Part shown: positions 1 to 10,180 of the stretch, in pieces
Layout: every line of letters begins with the position of its first letter
Position numbering within the stretch: position 1 is the first letter of the stretch
Source: Alphaproteobacteria bacterium
GTDB taxonomy: Bacteria > Pseudomonadota > Alphaproteobacteria > Thalassobaculales > Thalassobaculaceae
Assembly (NCBI GenBank): GCA_024742275.1
Contig: JANSYS010000019.1
Coordinates: 1 to 64,000, forward strand
DNA: 64,000 nt
Direction: 5' to 3'
Made by a program: the position numbers and the translations under genes
The notes under the pieces: generated by a model
The model's input: the letters and a program-made list of their open reading frames with translations, nothing else
What the model was told of the DNA's origin: nothing
Database searches by the model: none

Positions 1-139
1 AATCAGAACCAGTTGAAAAAACATCAGATTGTTTTACCGGTATTGATGCATTACGATTTATAATAGTTGTCATTACACCACCCATAGTTTCAACACCAAG
101 TGAGAGAGGGGTAACATCTAATAGAATTAAATCAGTAAT
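1..139 (-). pseudogene. dnaK: dnaK (Hsp70) 5'-truncated fragment, runs off the window start
   Basis: The minus strand reads 46 open codons with a strong DnaK signature ([16 protein letters not shown], then [11 protein letters not shown]) and continues past base 1. This is the start of the substrate-binding domain. Directly upstream is an in-frame TAA (140-142), then tRNA-Tyr and psaA, so the roughly 385-residue ATPase domain is absent. The break falls almost exactly at the linker between the two domains. There is no ATG at the fragment start. It is most likely a truncated pseudogene. A gene fission that keeps a separate substrate-binding piece cannot be excluded, because the visible codons show no decay. 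Confidence 0.8.
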
Positions 140-146
140 TTAAAAT

Positions 147-229
147 TGGGCCGAATAGGATTTGAACCTATGTAGACAAATGTCAGTGGATTTACAATCC
201 ACCCCCATTAACCGCTCGGGCATCGACCC
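147..229 (-). tRNA. trnY: tRNA-Tyr (GUA)
   Basis: Class II cloverleaf with a long variable arm. The acceptor arms GGGTCGA and TCGGCCC pair, the anticodon loop reads GTA, and the T-arm is TTCAAAT. Its 3' end lies 7 bases from the dnaK fragment. Confidence 0.95.
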
Positions 230-508
230 CATCATAAAACTATGATATATAATAACTATCTTATTACAAATAATATAGAAAACAGATAAAAAAAAACGAA
301 CAATAAAGATTACAAACAAAGAATAAAATACATATAATATATGTATTAATAATTAAGTAATTAAAAAAATGTATTTTATTCTTTTAAATATTTGTGTAAT
401 TGTTGGTTATATAATAAAATAATAAATAAATTAGAAGTACCTCCTATCAAACTTGAATCAGATATGTGGTCAAAAAGTTAATTAATAAATTTAATGTAGT
501 TTAAATAT

Positions 509-2776
509 ATGGTTACAACTCCACAAGAACAAGAAGCTAAAAAAAATAAAAAAGCACAAGTACTTGTTGATTTAAATGTAGTTGAAACAAGCTTCGAAAA
601 ATGGGCAAAACCTGGTCATTTTTCAAGAACATTAGCCAAAGGTCCAAAAACAACAACATGGATTTGGAACTTACATGCCGATGCACATGATTTTGATATT
701 CAGACAAAATCCTTAGAAGAAGTTTCAAGAAAAATTTTTAGCGCACATTTTGGACAACTATCTATTATTTTTCTTTGGTTAAGTGGAATGCATTTTCATG
801 GTGCATATTTTTCAAATTATACAGCATGGTTAACAAATCCATTACAAATCAAGCCTAGTGCCCAATCAGTTTACCCAATTGTTGGTCAAGAAATTTTAAA
901 TGCTGATGTGGGTGGTAATTTCCAAGGTATTCAAATAACTTCTGGATTTTTCCAAATTTGGCGTGCGGAAGGAGTTACAACACAACAACAATTATATTGT
1001 ATTGCTATCGGTAGTCTGGTAATGTCAGGATTAATGTTGTTTGCAGGATGGTTCCATTACCATAAAGCAGCACCAAAATTAGAATGGTTCCAAAATGCCG
1101 AATCAATGTTAAATCATCATCTTTCCGGATTACTTGGATTAGGTTCATTATCCTGGGCTGGACACCAAATTCATATTGGTAATCCAATCAATAAACTGTT
1201 AGATTCAGGAATGGATCCAAAAGATTTACCAGATCCCCATGAATTATTAATTAATCGTGATTTTATTGCAAGTTTATATCCTTCTTTCAAAGAAGGACTT
1301 ATTCCATTTTTTACATTTGATTGGTCAAAATATTCAGATATTTTAACGTTTAAGGGTGGATTAAATCCAACTACAGCGAGTTTATGGTTAACTGATGTTG
1401 CGCATCATCATTTAGCTATTGGTGTTTTATTCATTATTGCAGGCCATATGTATCGTACCAATTTTGGTATTGGTCATAGTATGAAAGAAATTCTTGAAGC
1501 ACATAGAGGTCCCTTCACTGGAAATGGACATCAAGGACTTTATGAAATTTTAACTACATCTTGGCATGCACAACTTGCAATCAATCTAGCTTTATTAGGG
1601 TCATTAACAATTGTTATAGCACATCATATGTATGCTATGCCACCATATCCATATATTGCAATTGATTATCCAACACAACTTTCTTTATTTACCCATCATA
1701 TGTGGATTGGTGCTTTTTGTATTGTAGGTGCAGGAGCACATGGATCAATTTTTATGGTTCGTGATTATGATGCTGCACTAAATTATAACAATCTACTAGA
1801 CAGAGTAATTCGTCATCGTGACGCAATTATTTCACATTTAAATTGGGTTTCTATCTTCCTAGGATTCCATAGTTTTGGGCTATATATTCATAATGATACA
1901 ATGCAAGCTCTAGGACGTCCTCAAGATATGTTCTCTGATAAAGCAATTGCATTACAACCAATTTTTGCACAATGGATTCAAGGTTTACATACTGCGGCTC
2001 CAAATACAACTTCACCAAATAGTTTAGCGACTGCTAGCTATATTTTTGGTGGTGATCCAGTTATTTTAGGATCGAAAATAGCTCTTGTTCCAATGAAATT
2101 AGGAACAGCTGATTTTATGGTTCATCATATTCATGCCTTTACTATTCACGTAACAGCCTTAATTTTATTCAAAGGGCTATTATATGCACGTAACTCAAGA
2201 TTAATTCCTGATAAATCAAATTTAGGCTTTAGATTCCCATGCGATGGACCGGGTCGTGGAGGTACATGTCAAGTTTCAGGTTGGGATCATGTCTTCTTAG
2301 GTTTATTCTGGATGTATAATTCAATTTCAATCGTTATTTTCCATTTTAGTTGGAAAATGCAGTCAGATATTTGGGGTTCAGTCACACCTGAAGGTGCAAT
2401 TACTCATATTACTGGTGGAAATTTTACAGAAGGAGCACTTACAATTAATGGGTGGTTAAGAGACTTCTTATGGTCACAAGCATCACAAGTAATTCAATCT
2501 TATGGATCAGCACTTTCAGCTTATGGACTTATTTTCTTAGGAGCTCATTTTATTTGGGCATTCAGCCTAATGTTTTTATTCAGTGGACGTGGATACTGGC
2601 AAGAATTAATTGAATCCATTGTATGGGCACATAATAAATTAAAAGTTGCTCCTGCAATACAACCGCGAGCATTAAGTATTACACAAGGTCGAGCAGTTGG
2701 TTTAGCTCATTATCTATTAGGAGGAATTGGAACAACTTGGGCGTTCTTTTTAGCTCGAATTATTTCAGTAAGTTAA
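509..2776 (+). CDS. psaA: Photosystem I P700 apoprotein A1 (PsaA)
   Basis: A 755-residue PSI reaction-centre subunit that binds P700, the primary acceptors and much of the antenna chlorophyll in the thylakoid membrane. Many His-containing hydrophobic helices are present. The F_X iron-sulphur cluster motif [12 protein letters not shown] lies near residues 575-586. Full length, with no frameshift or internal stop. It is followed after 30 bases by psaB, forming the usual psaA-psaB unit. The start is the first ATG of the frame and gives the expected N-terminus. Its integrity matters because the carbon-fixation genes a few kilobases away are dead. Confidence 0.99.
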   Translation: MVTTPQEQEAKKNKKAQVLVDLNVVETSFEKWAKPGHFSRTLAKGPKTTTWIWNLHADAHDFDIQTKSLEEVSRKIFSAHFGQLSIIFLWLSGMHFHGAYFSNYTAWLTNPLQIKPSAQSVYPIVGQEILNADVGGNFQGIQITSGFFQIWRAEGVTTQQQLYCIAIGSLVMSGLMLFAGWFHYHKAAPKLEWFQNAESMLNHHLSGLLGLGSLSWAGHQIHIGNPINKLLDSGMDPKDLPDPHELLINRDFIASLYPSFKEGLIPFFTFDWSKYSDILTFKGGLNPTTASLWLTDVAHHHLAIGVLFIIAGHMYRTNFGIGHSMKEILEAHRGPFTGNGHQGLYEILTTSWHAQLAINLALLGSLTIVIAHHMYAMPPYPYIAIDYPTQLSLFTHHMWIGAFCIVGAGAHGSIFMVRDYDAALNYNNLLDRVIRHRDAIISHLNWVSIFLGFHSFGLYIHNDTMQALGRPQDMFSDKAIALQPIFAQWIQGLHTAAPNTTSPNSLATASYIFGGDPVILGSKIALVPMKLGTADFMVHHIHAFTIHVTALILFKGLLYARNSRLIPDKSNLGFRFPCDGPGRGGTCQVSGWDHVFLGLFWMYNSISIVIFHFSWKMQSDIWGSVTPEGAITHITGGNFTEGALTINGWLRDFLWSQASQVIQSYGSALSAYGLIFLGAHFIWAFSLMFLFSGRGYWQELIESIVWAHNKLKVAPAIQPRALSITQGRAVGLAHYLLGGIGTTWAFFLARIISVS

Positions 2777-2806
2777 TTTTTAAATAAGTAAAAAGGAGTT
2801 TTATCC

Positions 2807-5011
2807 ATGGCAACAAGATTCCCTAAATTTAGTCAGGTATTAAGTGAAGATCCTACTACACGTCGTATCTGGTATAGTATTGCAACGGTTCATGATCTCG
2901 AAAGTCATGATGATGTTTCAGAAGAAGCATTATATCAAAAAATTTTTGCTTCACATTTTGGTCACCTTTCTATTATTTTTCTTTGGACAGCCGGAAACTT
3001 ATTTCATGTTGCTTGGCAAGGAAATTTTGAACAATGGATTCTAAATCCATTAAAAGTTAAACCCATTGCTCATGGTATTTGGGACCCACATTTTGGTGAA
3101 ACCGCTTTAAAAGCTTTCACACGTGGTGGAGTGATTTATCCTGTTAATATAGCACTATCTGGAGTATATCAATGGTGGTATACAATTGGTATGAGAACAA
3201 ATCAAGACTTATATGTTGCGTCCGGATTTTTACTTATTGTTGCATTACTTTTCTTACAAGCAGGTTGGTTACATCTACAACCACAATTTAAGCCAAGTAT
3301 TGCTTGGTTTAAAAATAATGAATCTCGTTTAAATCACCATTTATCAGGGCTTTTTGGTTTCAGCTCACTTGGATGGACAGGACATTTAGTACATGTTGCA
3401 ATTCCCGAATCGCGTGGAATTCATGTAGGATGGGACAACTTTTTAAACATACTCCCTCATCCAGCAGGATTAACACCTTTTTTCTCCGGTAATTGGAGCG
3501 TATACGCAGAAAATGCTGATACATCTACACATATTTTCAATACTTTAGAAGGTGCAGGTACAGCAATATTAACATTTAAGGGAGGTTTTCATCCACAAAC
3601 CCAATCTTTATGGTTAACTGATATTGCTCACCACCATTTAGCTATTGGTGTTTTATTCATTATTGCGGGTCATATGTATCGTACCAATTTTGGTATTGGT
3701 CATAGTATGAAAGAAATTTTAGATGCTCATCGTCCTCCTGGTGGACGTTTAGGAAAAGGTCATGTTGGATTATATGAAACAGTAACTAATTCTCTTCATA
3801 TGCAACTTGGTTTAGCATTAGCATCATTAGGTGTAATTACATCGTTAGTAGCACAACATATTTATGCTTTAAATCCCTATGTATTTTTATCAAGAGATTA
3901 TGCAACAGAAGCTGCGTTATACACTCATCATCAGTATATTGCTGGTTTTTTAATGGTAGGTGCATTTGCACATGGTGCTATTTTCTTTGTTAGAGACTAC
4001 GATCCTGAAGCAAACCAAAATAATGTACTTGCAAGAATGCTTGATCATAAAGAAGCTATCATCTCACATTTAAGTTGGGTTTCTTTATTTTTAGGATTTC
4101 ATACATTGGGATTATATGTTCATAATGATGTAGTTGTAGCTTTCGGACAACCAGAAAAACAAATTCTTGTTGAACCTATTTTTGCACAATGGATTCAAGC
4201 AGCATCAGGAAAAACATTATATGGATTTGATACGCTATTGGCATCATCTACAAGTCCAGCAACTTTAGCTAGTCAACAATTATGGTTACCAAATTGGTTA
4301 GAAGCTATTAATAATAGTAAAAATTCATTATTCTTAACAATTGGACCAGGAGATTTTTTAGTACACCATGCAATTGCATTAGGGTTACATGTAACAACCT
4401 TAATTTTAGTAAAAGGAGCACTTGATGCACGTGGGTCAAAATTAATGCCAGATAAAAAAGACTTTGGTTATAGCTTCCCATGTGATGGACCTGGTCGTGG
4501 GGGTACATGTGATATTTCTGCATGGGATGCCTTCTATTTATCAATGTTTTGGATGTTAAATACTATTGGTTGGACAACATTTTATTGGCATTGGAAACAT
4601 ATTACATTATGGCTAGGAAATCCAGCACAATTTGATGAATCCTCAAATTATATTATGGGTTGGCTACGTGATTATTTATGGTTAAATTCATCACCTTTAA
4701 TTAATGGGTACAATCCATTAGGAATGAACAACTTATCCGTTTGGGCATGGATGTTCTTATTTGGTCATCTAATTTGGGCAACAGGATTTATGTTTTTAAT
4801 CTCTTGGCGTGGATATTGGCAAGAATTAATTGAAACAATTGTATGGGCACATGAACGTACACCATTAGCAAATTTAGTACGTTGGAAAGATAAACCTGTT
4901 GCATTATCAATTGTACAAGCACGATTAGTTGGTTTAGCTCATTTTACCGCTGGATATATATTTACATATGCACCGTTTGTTATTGCTTCAACTTTAGGTA
5001 AATTTGGGTAA
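2807..5011 (+). CDS. psaB: Photosystem I P700 apoprotein A2 (PsaB)
   Basis: A 734-residue partner of PsaA in the PSI core heterodimer. The second half of the F_X site, [12 protein letters not shown], lies near residues 556-567. Eleven-helix architecture and length are normal for the family. A Shine-Dalgarno-like AAGGAG at 2793-2798 precedes the ATG, which fixes the start. It is co-oriented with psaA upstream and rps14 downstream, a conserved red-lineage grouping. No decay is seen. Confidence 0.99.
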   Translation: MATRFPKFSQVLSEDPTTRRIWYSIATVHDLESHDDVSEEALYQKIFASHFGHLSIIFLWTAGNLFHVAWQGNFEQWILNPLKVKPIAHGIWDPHFGETALKAFTRGGVIYPVNIALSGVYQWWYTIGMRTNQDLYVASGFLLIVALLFLQAGWLHLQPQFKPSIAWFKNNESRLNHHLSGLFGFSSLGWTGHLVHVAIPESRGIHVGWDNFLNILPHPAGLTPFFSGNWSVYAENADTSTHIFNTLEGAGTAILTFKGGFHPQTQSLWLTDIAHHHLAIGVLFIIAGHMYRTNFGIGHSMKEILDAHRPPGGRLGKGHVGLYETVTNSLHMQLGLALASLGVITSLVAQHIYALNPYVFLSRDYATEAALYTHHQYIAGFLMVGAFAHGAIFFVRDYDPEANQNNVLARMLDHKEAIISHLSWVSLFLGFHTLGLYVHNDVVVAFGQPEKQILVEPIFAQWIQAASGKTLYGFDTLLASSTSPATLASQQLWLPNWLEAINNSKNSLFLTIGPGDFLVHHAIALGLHVTTLILVKGALDARGSKLMPDKKDFGYSFPCDGPGRGGTCDISAWDAFYLSMFWMLNTIGWTTFYWHWKHITLWLGNPAQFDESSNYIMGWLRDYLWLNSSPLINGYNPLGMNNLSVWAWMFLFGHLIWATGFMFLISWRGYWQELIETIVWAHERTPLANLVRWKDKPVALSIVQARLVGLAHFTAGYIFTYAPFVIASTLGKFG

Positions 5012-5065
5012 TACAATACTATTTGTTATATTTATTTTTGTAAATAATACAACTTATCAAGAAAT

Positions 5066-5368
5066 ATGGCAAAAAAAAGTATGCTTCAACGTGAATATAA
5101 ACGTATTAAATTAGTTGAAAAATATGCTGAAAAAAGAAAAATTTTGTTAGCTCAATTAAAAAATACAACTTCATTAGAAGAAAAATTTTTAGTTAATACC
5201 AAAATTCAGCAACTTCCACGTAATAGTGCTCCAAATCGAATTCGTAATAGATGTTGGAAAACTGGACGTTCACGTGGATATTCTAGATTCTTTGGACTTT
5301 GTCGTAATGCTATTCGTGAACTTGCACACGATTGTTATCTTCCAGGGGTAACAAAAGCAAGTTGGTAA
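5066..5368 (+). CDS. rps14: 30S ribosomal protein S14
   Basis: A 100-residue small-subunit protein. The C-terminal half carries the diagnostic stretch [21 protein letters not shown], split here across residues 50-70, with basic rRNA-binding residues. It follows psaB by 54 bases and probably belongs to the same transcription unit, which ends at the hairpin just downstream. Confidence 0.97.
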   Translation: MAKKSMLQREYKRIKLVEKYAEKRKILLAQLKNTTSLEEKFLVNTKIQQLPRNSAPNRIRNRCWKTGRSRGYSRFFGLCRNAIRELAHDCYLPGVTKASW

Positions 5369-5382
5369 TAATTAAAAAAGTG

Positions 5383-5428
5383 AAAAGAAATTATATATTG
5401 TATTAATTAACAATATATAATTTCTTTT
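5383..5428. terminator. Bidirectional hairpin between rps14 and petG
   Basis: Two 19-base arms (5383-5401 and 5410-5428) are perfectly complementary around an 8-base loop. It sits between convergent rps14 (+) and petG (-), with A/T runs on each flank. It could terminate or stabilise the 3' ends of both transcripts. Confidence 0.7.
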
Positions 5429-5453
5429 TATTTATATAGAAAATTACTTCTTT

Positions 5454-5567
5454 TTAAATCGCTAATTGATTTCCACGCTTAAATTGTAAATAAGCAGCAA
5501 CAAAAAGCCCTAATAATGTTATTATAATCAGGCCTAAAACAATTCCAGATAAAAGGGATTCTACCAT
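5454..5567 (-). CDS. petG: Cytochrome b6f subunit PetG
   Basis: A 37-residue single-helix subunit of the cytochrome b6f complex. It starts [14 protein letters not shown] and ends [12 protein letters not shown], matching the family closely in length and sequence. It lies downstream of psbK on the same strand, 17 bases away. Confidence 0.96.
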   Translation of the reverse strand: MVESLLSGIVLGLIIITLLGLFVAAYLQFKRGNQLAI

Positions 5568-5584
5568 TTTAATTTTTTTAATTA

Positions 5585-5719
5585 TTATCTAAAACCTACA
5601 CTTGCTTGCCAAACAAATGCTAATAAGAAAAATAATACAGGAATAATAGGCATTACATCAGCAAGTGGTCCAAAAATAGCAAAACCACCTGGTAATTTGC
5701 TTAAGAATAATGTTTCCAT
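5585..5719 (-). CDS. psbK: Photosystem II subunit PsbK
   Basis: A 44-residue PSII core subunit. The N-terminal leader [11 protein letters not shown] is followed by the conserved segment beginning at about residue 12 ([19 protein letters not shown]) and the C-terminal [10 protein letters not shown]. This is the typical precursor form whose first residues are removed. It shares orientation with petG. Confidence 0.97.
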   Translation of the reverse strand: METLFLSKLPGGFAIFGPLADVMPIIPVLFFLLAFVWQASVGFR

Positions 5720-5858
5720 AAAAATTTTAAATTTCTTTAATTTATAGTACGTTATGAATATTAATTATATTCTACTTTAATATTATTATAATCCAAGCAC
5801 TATATATAACAATATATTTTATTATCCTAATAAATAGATTCGGAGCATAATTAATAAA

Positions 5859-5931
5859 AGCTAGTAGAGGGAATTGAACTCTCAACCTCCTGATTACAAG
5901 TCAGGCGCTCTACCAATTGAGCTATACCAGC
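5859..5931 (-). tRNA. trnT: tRNA-Thr (UGU)
   Basis: Full cloverleaf. The acceptor arms GCTGGTA and TACTAGC pair with one G-U, the anticodon is TGT, and the T-loop is TTCAATT. Confidence 0.95.
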
Positions 5932-5968
5932 ATATGAAGTATATTATATAGGGATAGATTAAAAAATG

Positions 5969-6038
5969 TCAAGAAAATCAATTCTTTAAAAACAATAAAG
6001 GTTAACCTTTATTGTTTTTAAAGAATTGATTTTCTTGA
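5969..6038. repeat. 70-bp perfect palindrome at the rpl20 3' end
   Basis: Two 35-base arms meet at 6003/6004 with no loop and no mismatch. The outer part of one arm (6018-6038) encodes the last six codons and stop of rpl20. The other arm lies in the spacer before tRNA-Thr. In RNA it would form an unusually long stem at the end of the rpl35-rpl20 transcript, so a terminator or 3'-end protector is likely. The length and perfection suggest a duplication or template-switch origin. Confidence 0.9.
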
Positions 6039-6374
6039 TTCACGTTCAATAACATTAAAAGAAGATATATCATTAAAAGCTAAAAAAGCCAATATTTTTC
6101 GATCAAGGAGAATATCTAACTGGCGTAAACAGCCTATAAATTTAGAATAAACATTTTTACGAACTCTGGTTGCAGCATTAATACGATATATCCAAATACG
6201 TCTAAAATTTCTTTTTTTCAATCTACGTCCAATATAAGCATAATTTAAACTTTGAACAACTTGTTCACCTGCTAATGTTGAAAGTCGGGAATGACTACCC
6301 ACATACCCTTTTGCAAAATTTAAATACTTTTTTCTTCTTTTTACTGCGACATTACCACGCTTTACTCTTACCAT
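6018..6374 (-). CDS. rpl20: 50S ribosomal protein L20
   Basis: A 118-residue large-subunit assembly protein. The N-terminus MVRVKRGNVAVKRRKK and the RLWI-like motif region (RRIWIYRINAATR) are diagnostic. It is downstream of rpl35 in the conserved rpl35-rpl20 pair. Its last codons lie inside the 70-bp palindrome. Confidence 0.97.
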   Translation of the reverse strand: MVRVKRGNVAVKRRKKYLNFAKGYVGSHSRLSTLAGEQVVQSLNYAYIGRRLKKRNFRRIWIYRINAATRVRKNVYSKFIGCLRQLDILLDRKILAFLAFNDISSFNVIERESRKSIL

Positions 6375-6448
6375 ATTTAATTACTATTAATTTGTAGCTA
6401 TGCTTCTTCTATTGTAACAAAAGAACAAAAAATACTTAAATTATAAAA

Positions 6449-6640
6449 TCAAATATTTGGTAACATTCGGGAAAAATTTGTATAGTCTGACGAATGAATT
6501 TTTGCTGGTTGTGAAAGAGAACGTAATTGTTTTGTTGTCTTTCGTCTAAGCAAATGACCTTTATAAGAATGTTTACGTGCTAAAAAGTTTTTCTTAACCT
6601 TAACTCGTTTTAAAGCCGATTTACGTGTTTTTAATTTCAT
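6449..6640 (-). CDS. rpl35: 50S ribosomal protein L35
   Basis: A 63-residue, very basic large-subunit protein. It begins MKLKTRKSALKRVKV and contains the conserved HLLRRKTTKQLRSL segment. Paired with rpl20 74 bases downstream. Confidence 0.96.
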   Translation of the reverse strand: MKLKTRKSALKRVKVKKNFLARKHSYKGHLLRRKTTKQLRSLSQPAKIHSSDYTNFSRMLPNI

Positions 6641-6698
6641 TTTTTTTTTTTACTAATAGATTATAGAACTAGTTTATAAATTATCAAAGTAATAACTA

Positions 6699-7754
6699 TT
6701 AATTTTCCGTCCAAATATATTTTGTCTCAATTGCAGGCAAACAATATAATTGAATTAAACTTGATATCATTAAATAATATGCCGGAATTTTATTGTATAT
6801 TTTATTAATAGTTGTATCAACATTTTTTTCAATTGCGATTAAATTTTCATTTGCTTCCACACATTTATCCATTAATTCGAAAAATTTTGGATTATCCACA
6901 TCTAAAATAACTGGAAATAAAGTTCTTGAACTTTGATTAGTTTTACGAATAACATGTTTATCAAATTGTTTTGTATCAAGTCCAAGTGTTGAATAAAAAT
7001 CTGTACGCTGTAAGTCATTTAAATACATTGTCGCAAATACAGAAAGAAGGAAAAATTTTGACCATAATCTTGCCTCATAAGTATTTAAAAGATGTCTTTG
7101 TGATTTCATAATTGCAGCAAAAAAGTCACCATGACGATTTTCATCTTGACACCAGCTCTCAAAAAATCTAAATAAAGGATAGACTCTAAAATTTGGATTT
7201 TTTTCTAAATGGCGATAAATTGTGATATAACGCCAATACCCTATTTTTTCAGATAAATAAGTAGCATAAAAAATAAACTTAGGAGCAAAAAATGTATACT
7301 TGCGTGTTTTTGTTAAAAATCCTAAATCTAAAGAGATATTAAAATCACTCATTGCTTTATTTAAAAAACCAGCATGACGAGCTTCATCTCTTGACATAAA
7401 AGAAAAACCTTCAGCTAATAAAGGGTTTGACTTTTTTAAGTTACGTGAAATTTCTTTGTATAATAAAAAGCCAGAAAATTCTGCTGTACATGAGCGTTCT
7501 AAAAATTCAATAAATATATTACGTGTTTTGTCATCAAAAAAATCCCATGTTGTCAAAAATTCTTTATCACGAATAAAATGATCACGATTATAATCAATTC
7601 TAAATTCTTCAACAATAGCTTCAATTTCTTCACTATTTGAACTAACATCAAGTTCAGCCATTTCTTTAAAATTTGTTGTATAAAAACGCGGAGTCAATAA
7701 AGTTTCTTTTGCAGCTGCTTTCGTGTCTATTACTTTTGTTGTACTAATAGTCAT
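6699..7754 (-). CDS. acsF: Mg-protoporphyrin IX monomethyl ester oxidative cyclase (AcsF/ChlE, Ycf59)
   Basis: A 351-residue diiron oxygenase that forms the fifth ring of chlorophyll. Two carboxylate-histidine motifs typical of the family are visible, DEARHAG near residue 122 and DENRHGD near residue 204, with the glutamate-bearing helix [10 protein letters not shown] near residue 87. Length is normal and there is no decay. It is found in red algal plastids and only some ochrophyte plastids. Retention of a chlorophyll-synthesis gene argues that the organism makes and uses chlorophyll despite the ruined Rubisco locus. Confidence 0.97.
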   Translation of the reverse strand: MTISTTKVIDTKAAAKETLLTPRFYTTNFKEMAELDVSSNSEEIEAIVEEFRIDYNRDHFIRDKEFLTTWDFFDDKTRNIFIEFLERSCTAEFSGFLLYKEISRNLKKSNPLLAEGFSFMSRDEARHAGFLNKAMSDFNISLDLGFLTKTRKYTFFAPKFIFYATYLSEKIGYWRYITIYRHLEKNPNFRVYPLFRFFESWCQDENRHGDFFAAIMKSQRHLLNTYEARLWSKFFLLSVFATMYLNDLQRTDFYSTLGLDTKQFDKHVIRKTNQSSRTLFPVILDVDNPKFFELMDKCVEANENLIAIEKNVDTTINKIYNKIPAYYLMISSLIQLYCLPAIETKYIWTEN

Positions 7755-7929
7755 AATAAAAAAATATATATATAATAAATTTGGTCTTGTTTAAAATAGA
7801 AAAAAAATAGAATACTTGAATACTAAGAAGTAAAAAACTATTATTATTTATATTATAATGAAATTTGAATGTATTTCTTTACAAAAATTTTAGTATTATA
7901 TACAATTGTGAGTAATATAGAATTATGAA

Positions 7930-8001
7930 GACGGTATAGCCAAGTGGTAAGGCAGTGGATTGCAAATCCTTCATTCTCCAGTTCGAATCTGGATACCGTC
8001 T
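7930..8001 (+). tRNA. trnC: tRNA-Cys (GCA)
   Basis: The acceptor arms GACGGTA and TACCGTC pair perfectly. The anticodon loop contains GCA and the T-loop is TTCGAAT. Confidence 0.95.
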
Positions 8002-8009
8002 TCCATTAT

Positions 8010-8093
8010 GGGGATGTGGTGGAATGGTAGACACAACAGACTTAAAATCTGTTGATCGATAGGATCGTGAGGGTTCAAGTCCCTCCGTCCCCA
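8010..8093 (+). tRNA. trnL: tRNA-Leu (UAA)
   Basis: Class II tRNA with a long variable arm. The acceptor arms GGGGATG and CGTCCCC pair, and the anticodon is TAA. No intron is present, unlike many cyanobacterial and green plastid trnL(UAA) genes. Confidence 0.95.
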
Positions 8094-8485
8094 ATAATAA
8101 AGTTTGATTCAAGAAATAAAAAAGTTACATATTTTATAAGTATTAGCTGTTACTAACTAATTGTCTTTCTATGAACATTTTTGCTATACGAAGAATTTCT
8201 GAAATTTATTAAATTGATATAATTTTAGTTTTATTAAACCTAATTCTTACTTAATTTAGATAAACGTAATAATATTATTTACTTCTAGTTATTTATTAAA
8301 TGTTGGAAATACTAATAGTTTTTTTTTAATATTATTAAAATATAATTATTTTATGAACCTCTTTTTTTTTTACTTTTTTTATAATTAAATCTATACTATG
8401 CTATTATTGATATAAAAACATATTTTTGATGAGTATCAATAAAATCAAATATTCATAAAATAAATTGAAGTATTATAAACAATAT
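8094..8485. other. 392-base spacer without a recognisable gene
   Basis: Very AT-rich with homopolymer T runs near 8320 and 8365. I see no tRNA, no conserved small photosystem peptide and no convincing gene remnant. It holds the upstream region of tsf. Confidence 0.6.
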
Positions 8486-9088
8486 ATGGCAGTTACAACA
8501 GAACAAATTAAACTATTACGAGAAAAAACTGGAGCCGGAATGTTGAATTGTAAAAAAGCCTTACTTGAAACAAATGGTAATTTTGAAGAAGCCATTGCTG
8601 AACTTCGAAAAAAAGGTTTATCATCAGCGGAAAAAAAATTATCAAGATCAACTCGACAAGGTATAATTACAAGTTATATTCATACGGGAGCAAAAATTGG
8701 AGTTCTATTAGAATTAAATTGTGAAACCGATTTTGTTGCACGTCGTATAGAATTTCAGAATCTTGCAAAAAATTTGGCTATGCAAATTGCTGCTGGAGAA
8801 TTAATCAATTATCTTACGATGGACGATATACCACAAGAGATTTGGGATTCTGAAATGAAGACCGAATCTGAACGTGAAGATATACAAAATAAACCTTTAC
8901 AAATTCGTGATTCAATTTTAAAAGGACGCGTTGAAAAAATACTTAAAGAACAAACATTATTAACACAACCAAGTATTCGTGATTCTAATGTGACTGTTGA
9001 AGACTATATTAAAAGTCATGTCGCTTTATTGGGGGAAAACATCCAAATTAACCGATTTTGTAAATTTGTGATTGGTCAAGATAACTAA
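8486..9088 (+). CDS. tsf: Translation elongation factor Ts
   Basis: A 200-residue nucleotide-exchange factor for EF-Tu. The N-terminus MAVTTEQIKLLREKTGAGML holds the UBA-like domain, followed by the core motif around LELNCETDFVAR near residue 75. I chose the ATG at 8486 rather than an in-frame one 21 bases upstream because it gives the family N-terminus. In red algae tsf lies between rps2 and atpI; here it has moved, leaving a spacer at that site. Most ochrophytes lack it in the plastid. Confidence 0.96.
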   Translation: MAVTTEQIKLLREKTGAGMLNCKKALLETNGNFEEAIAELRKKGLSSAEKKLSRSTRQGIITSYIHTGAKIGVLLELNCETDFVARRIEFQNLAKNLAMQIAAGELINYLTMDDIPQEIWDSEMKTESEREDIQNKPLQIRDSILKGRVEKILKEQTLLTQPSIRDSNVTVEDYIKSHVALLGENIQINRFCKFVIGQDN

Positions 9089-9128
9089 AAACTAAAATAA
9101 TTATAAGTAAATATAAAAATAAATGAAT

Positions 9129-9158
9129 AAGTATATGTAAAATTAATTACATATACTT
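9129..9158. terminator. Hairpin between convergent tsf and petA
   Basis: Two 12-base complementary arms (9129-9140 and 9147-9158) with a 6-base loop and a following T run. It serves the ends of tsf (+) and petA (-). Confidence 0.65.
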
Positions 9159-9163
9159 TTTTA

Positions 9164-10108
9164 CTAAAAGTCTAATTCCGCAAGTTGAACTTTTTCAAAT
9201 TGTTTTTTCTTAAACACAAGTGTTGCTTGGGAAAGAATAATGGAAATACAAAAAGCCAAATAACCATAAATACGAGCCGGATCTTGTAAAACAATTTCTG
9301 TCTCTGTTTGTCCAAAACCACCAACATTTGGATTTTCAGTTAAAGGTTGATCTTGAGTTATAATTTGATTCTCTTTAATAATAACTGCTAACCCTTTTGG
9401 AATTGTTTGAGATTTTAAATCACCATCATTTGTTAAAATACGTACTTCTGTTTCTTTACCATTATCTTTGATTTCTTGAATTTTACCTGAAAAAGAAGCA
9501 TTAAAAATATTATTGTTTGTTTTTTCTCCTGTTGGATAAAGTTGACCACGTCCACGGTTAGCACCAACATATAATGGATATTTAACAAAAAAAACATTTT
9601 TATCTTTCTTTGGATCAGGTGATAAGAGAGGAAATACTATTTCTTGGTTTTTTTCTCCAGCAATAGGTCCAACTACTAAAATATTATCTTTAGAAGGACT
9701 ATAAGGAGTTATGAATACACTTTTTGTCTTTTTTTTCATTTCTGAATCAAGACGATTTTTTGGGGCTAATTTAAAACCATCTGGTAAAATAATTACTGCA
9801 CCTACGTTTAAACCACCTTTTTGACCACTACCTATTATCTGTTTTTGTTTAACATCATAAGGAATTTTTACAACTGTTTCAAAAACACTATCTGGTAAAA
9901 CAGATGTTGGAGCTTCAAATTGAGTTGGTTTCTGTGCTAAATGACAATTTGCACAAACAATACGTCCATTTGCTTCACGAGGATTTTCATATGCTTGTTG
10001 TGCATAAATAGGAAACGCATACGAACATTGTGGTTTAAAGGTTATGAAAATCAGAAATAGACTGATAAAATTTTTGGCAAAAGATAATTTGTGTAATTTT
10101 TGTAACAT
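9164..10108 (-). CDS. petA: Cytochrome f precursor (PetA)
   Basis: A 314-residue haem c subunit of cytochrome b6f that passes electrons to the lumenal carrier. It has a hydrophobic signal peptide at residues 1-30 and the mature N-terminus YAQQAYENP, whose tyrosine amine is an axial haem ligand in the family. The haem site is CANCH near residues 52-56, and one C-terminal membrane helix near residues 280-300 ends in a short stromal tail. Full length and intact. tatC lies 72 bases upstream on the same strand. Confidence 0.98.
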   Translation of the reverse strand: MLQKLHKLSFAKNFISLFLIFITFKPQCSYAFPIYAQQAYENPREANGRIVCANCHLAQKPTQFEAPTSVLPDSVFETVVKIPYDVKQKQIIGSGQKGGLNVGAVIILPDGFKLAPKNRLDSEMKKKTKSVFITPYSPSKDNILVVGPIAGEKNQEIVFPLLSPDPKKDKNVFFVKYPLYVGANRGRGQLYPTGEKTNNNIFNASFSGKIQEIKDNGKETEVRILTNDGDLKSQTIPKGLAVIIKENQIITQDQPLTENPNVGGFGQTETEIVLQDPARIYGYLAFCISIILSQATLVFKKKQFEKVQLAELDF

Positions 10109-10180
10109 AAGATAAATTAAAATGTTCTATTAATAAATTCATTAATTTTGCGATTAGAAAAGAAAAATAATAGCTTCCTA

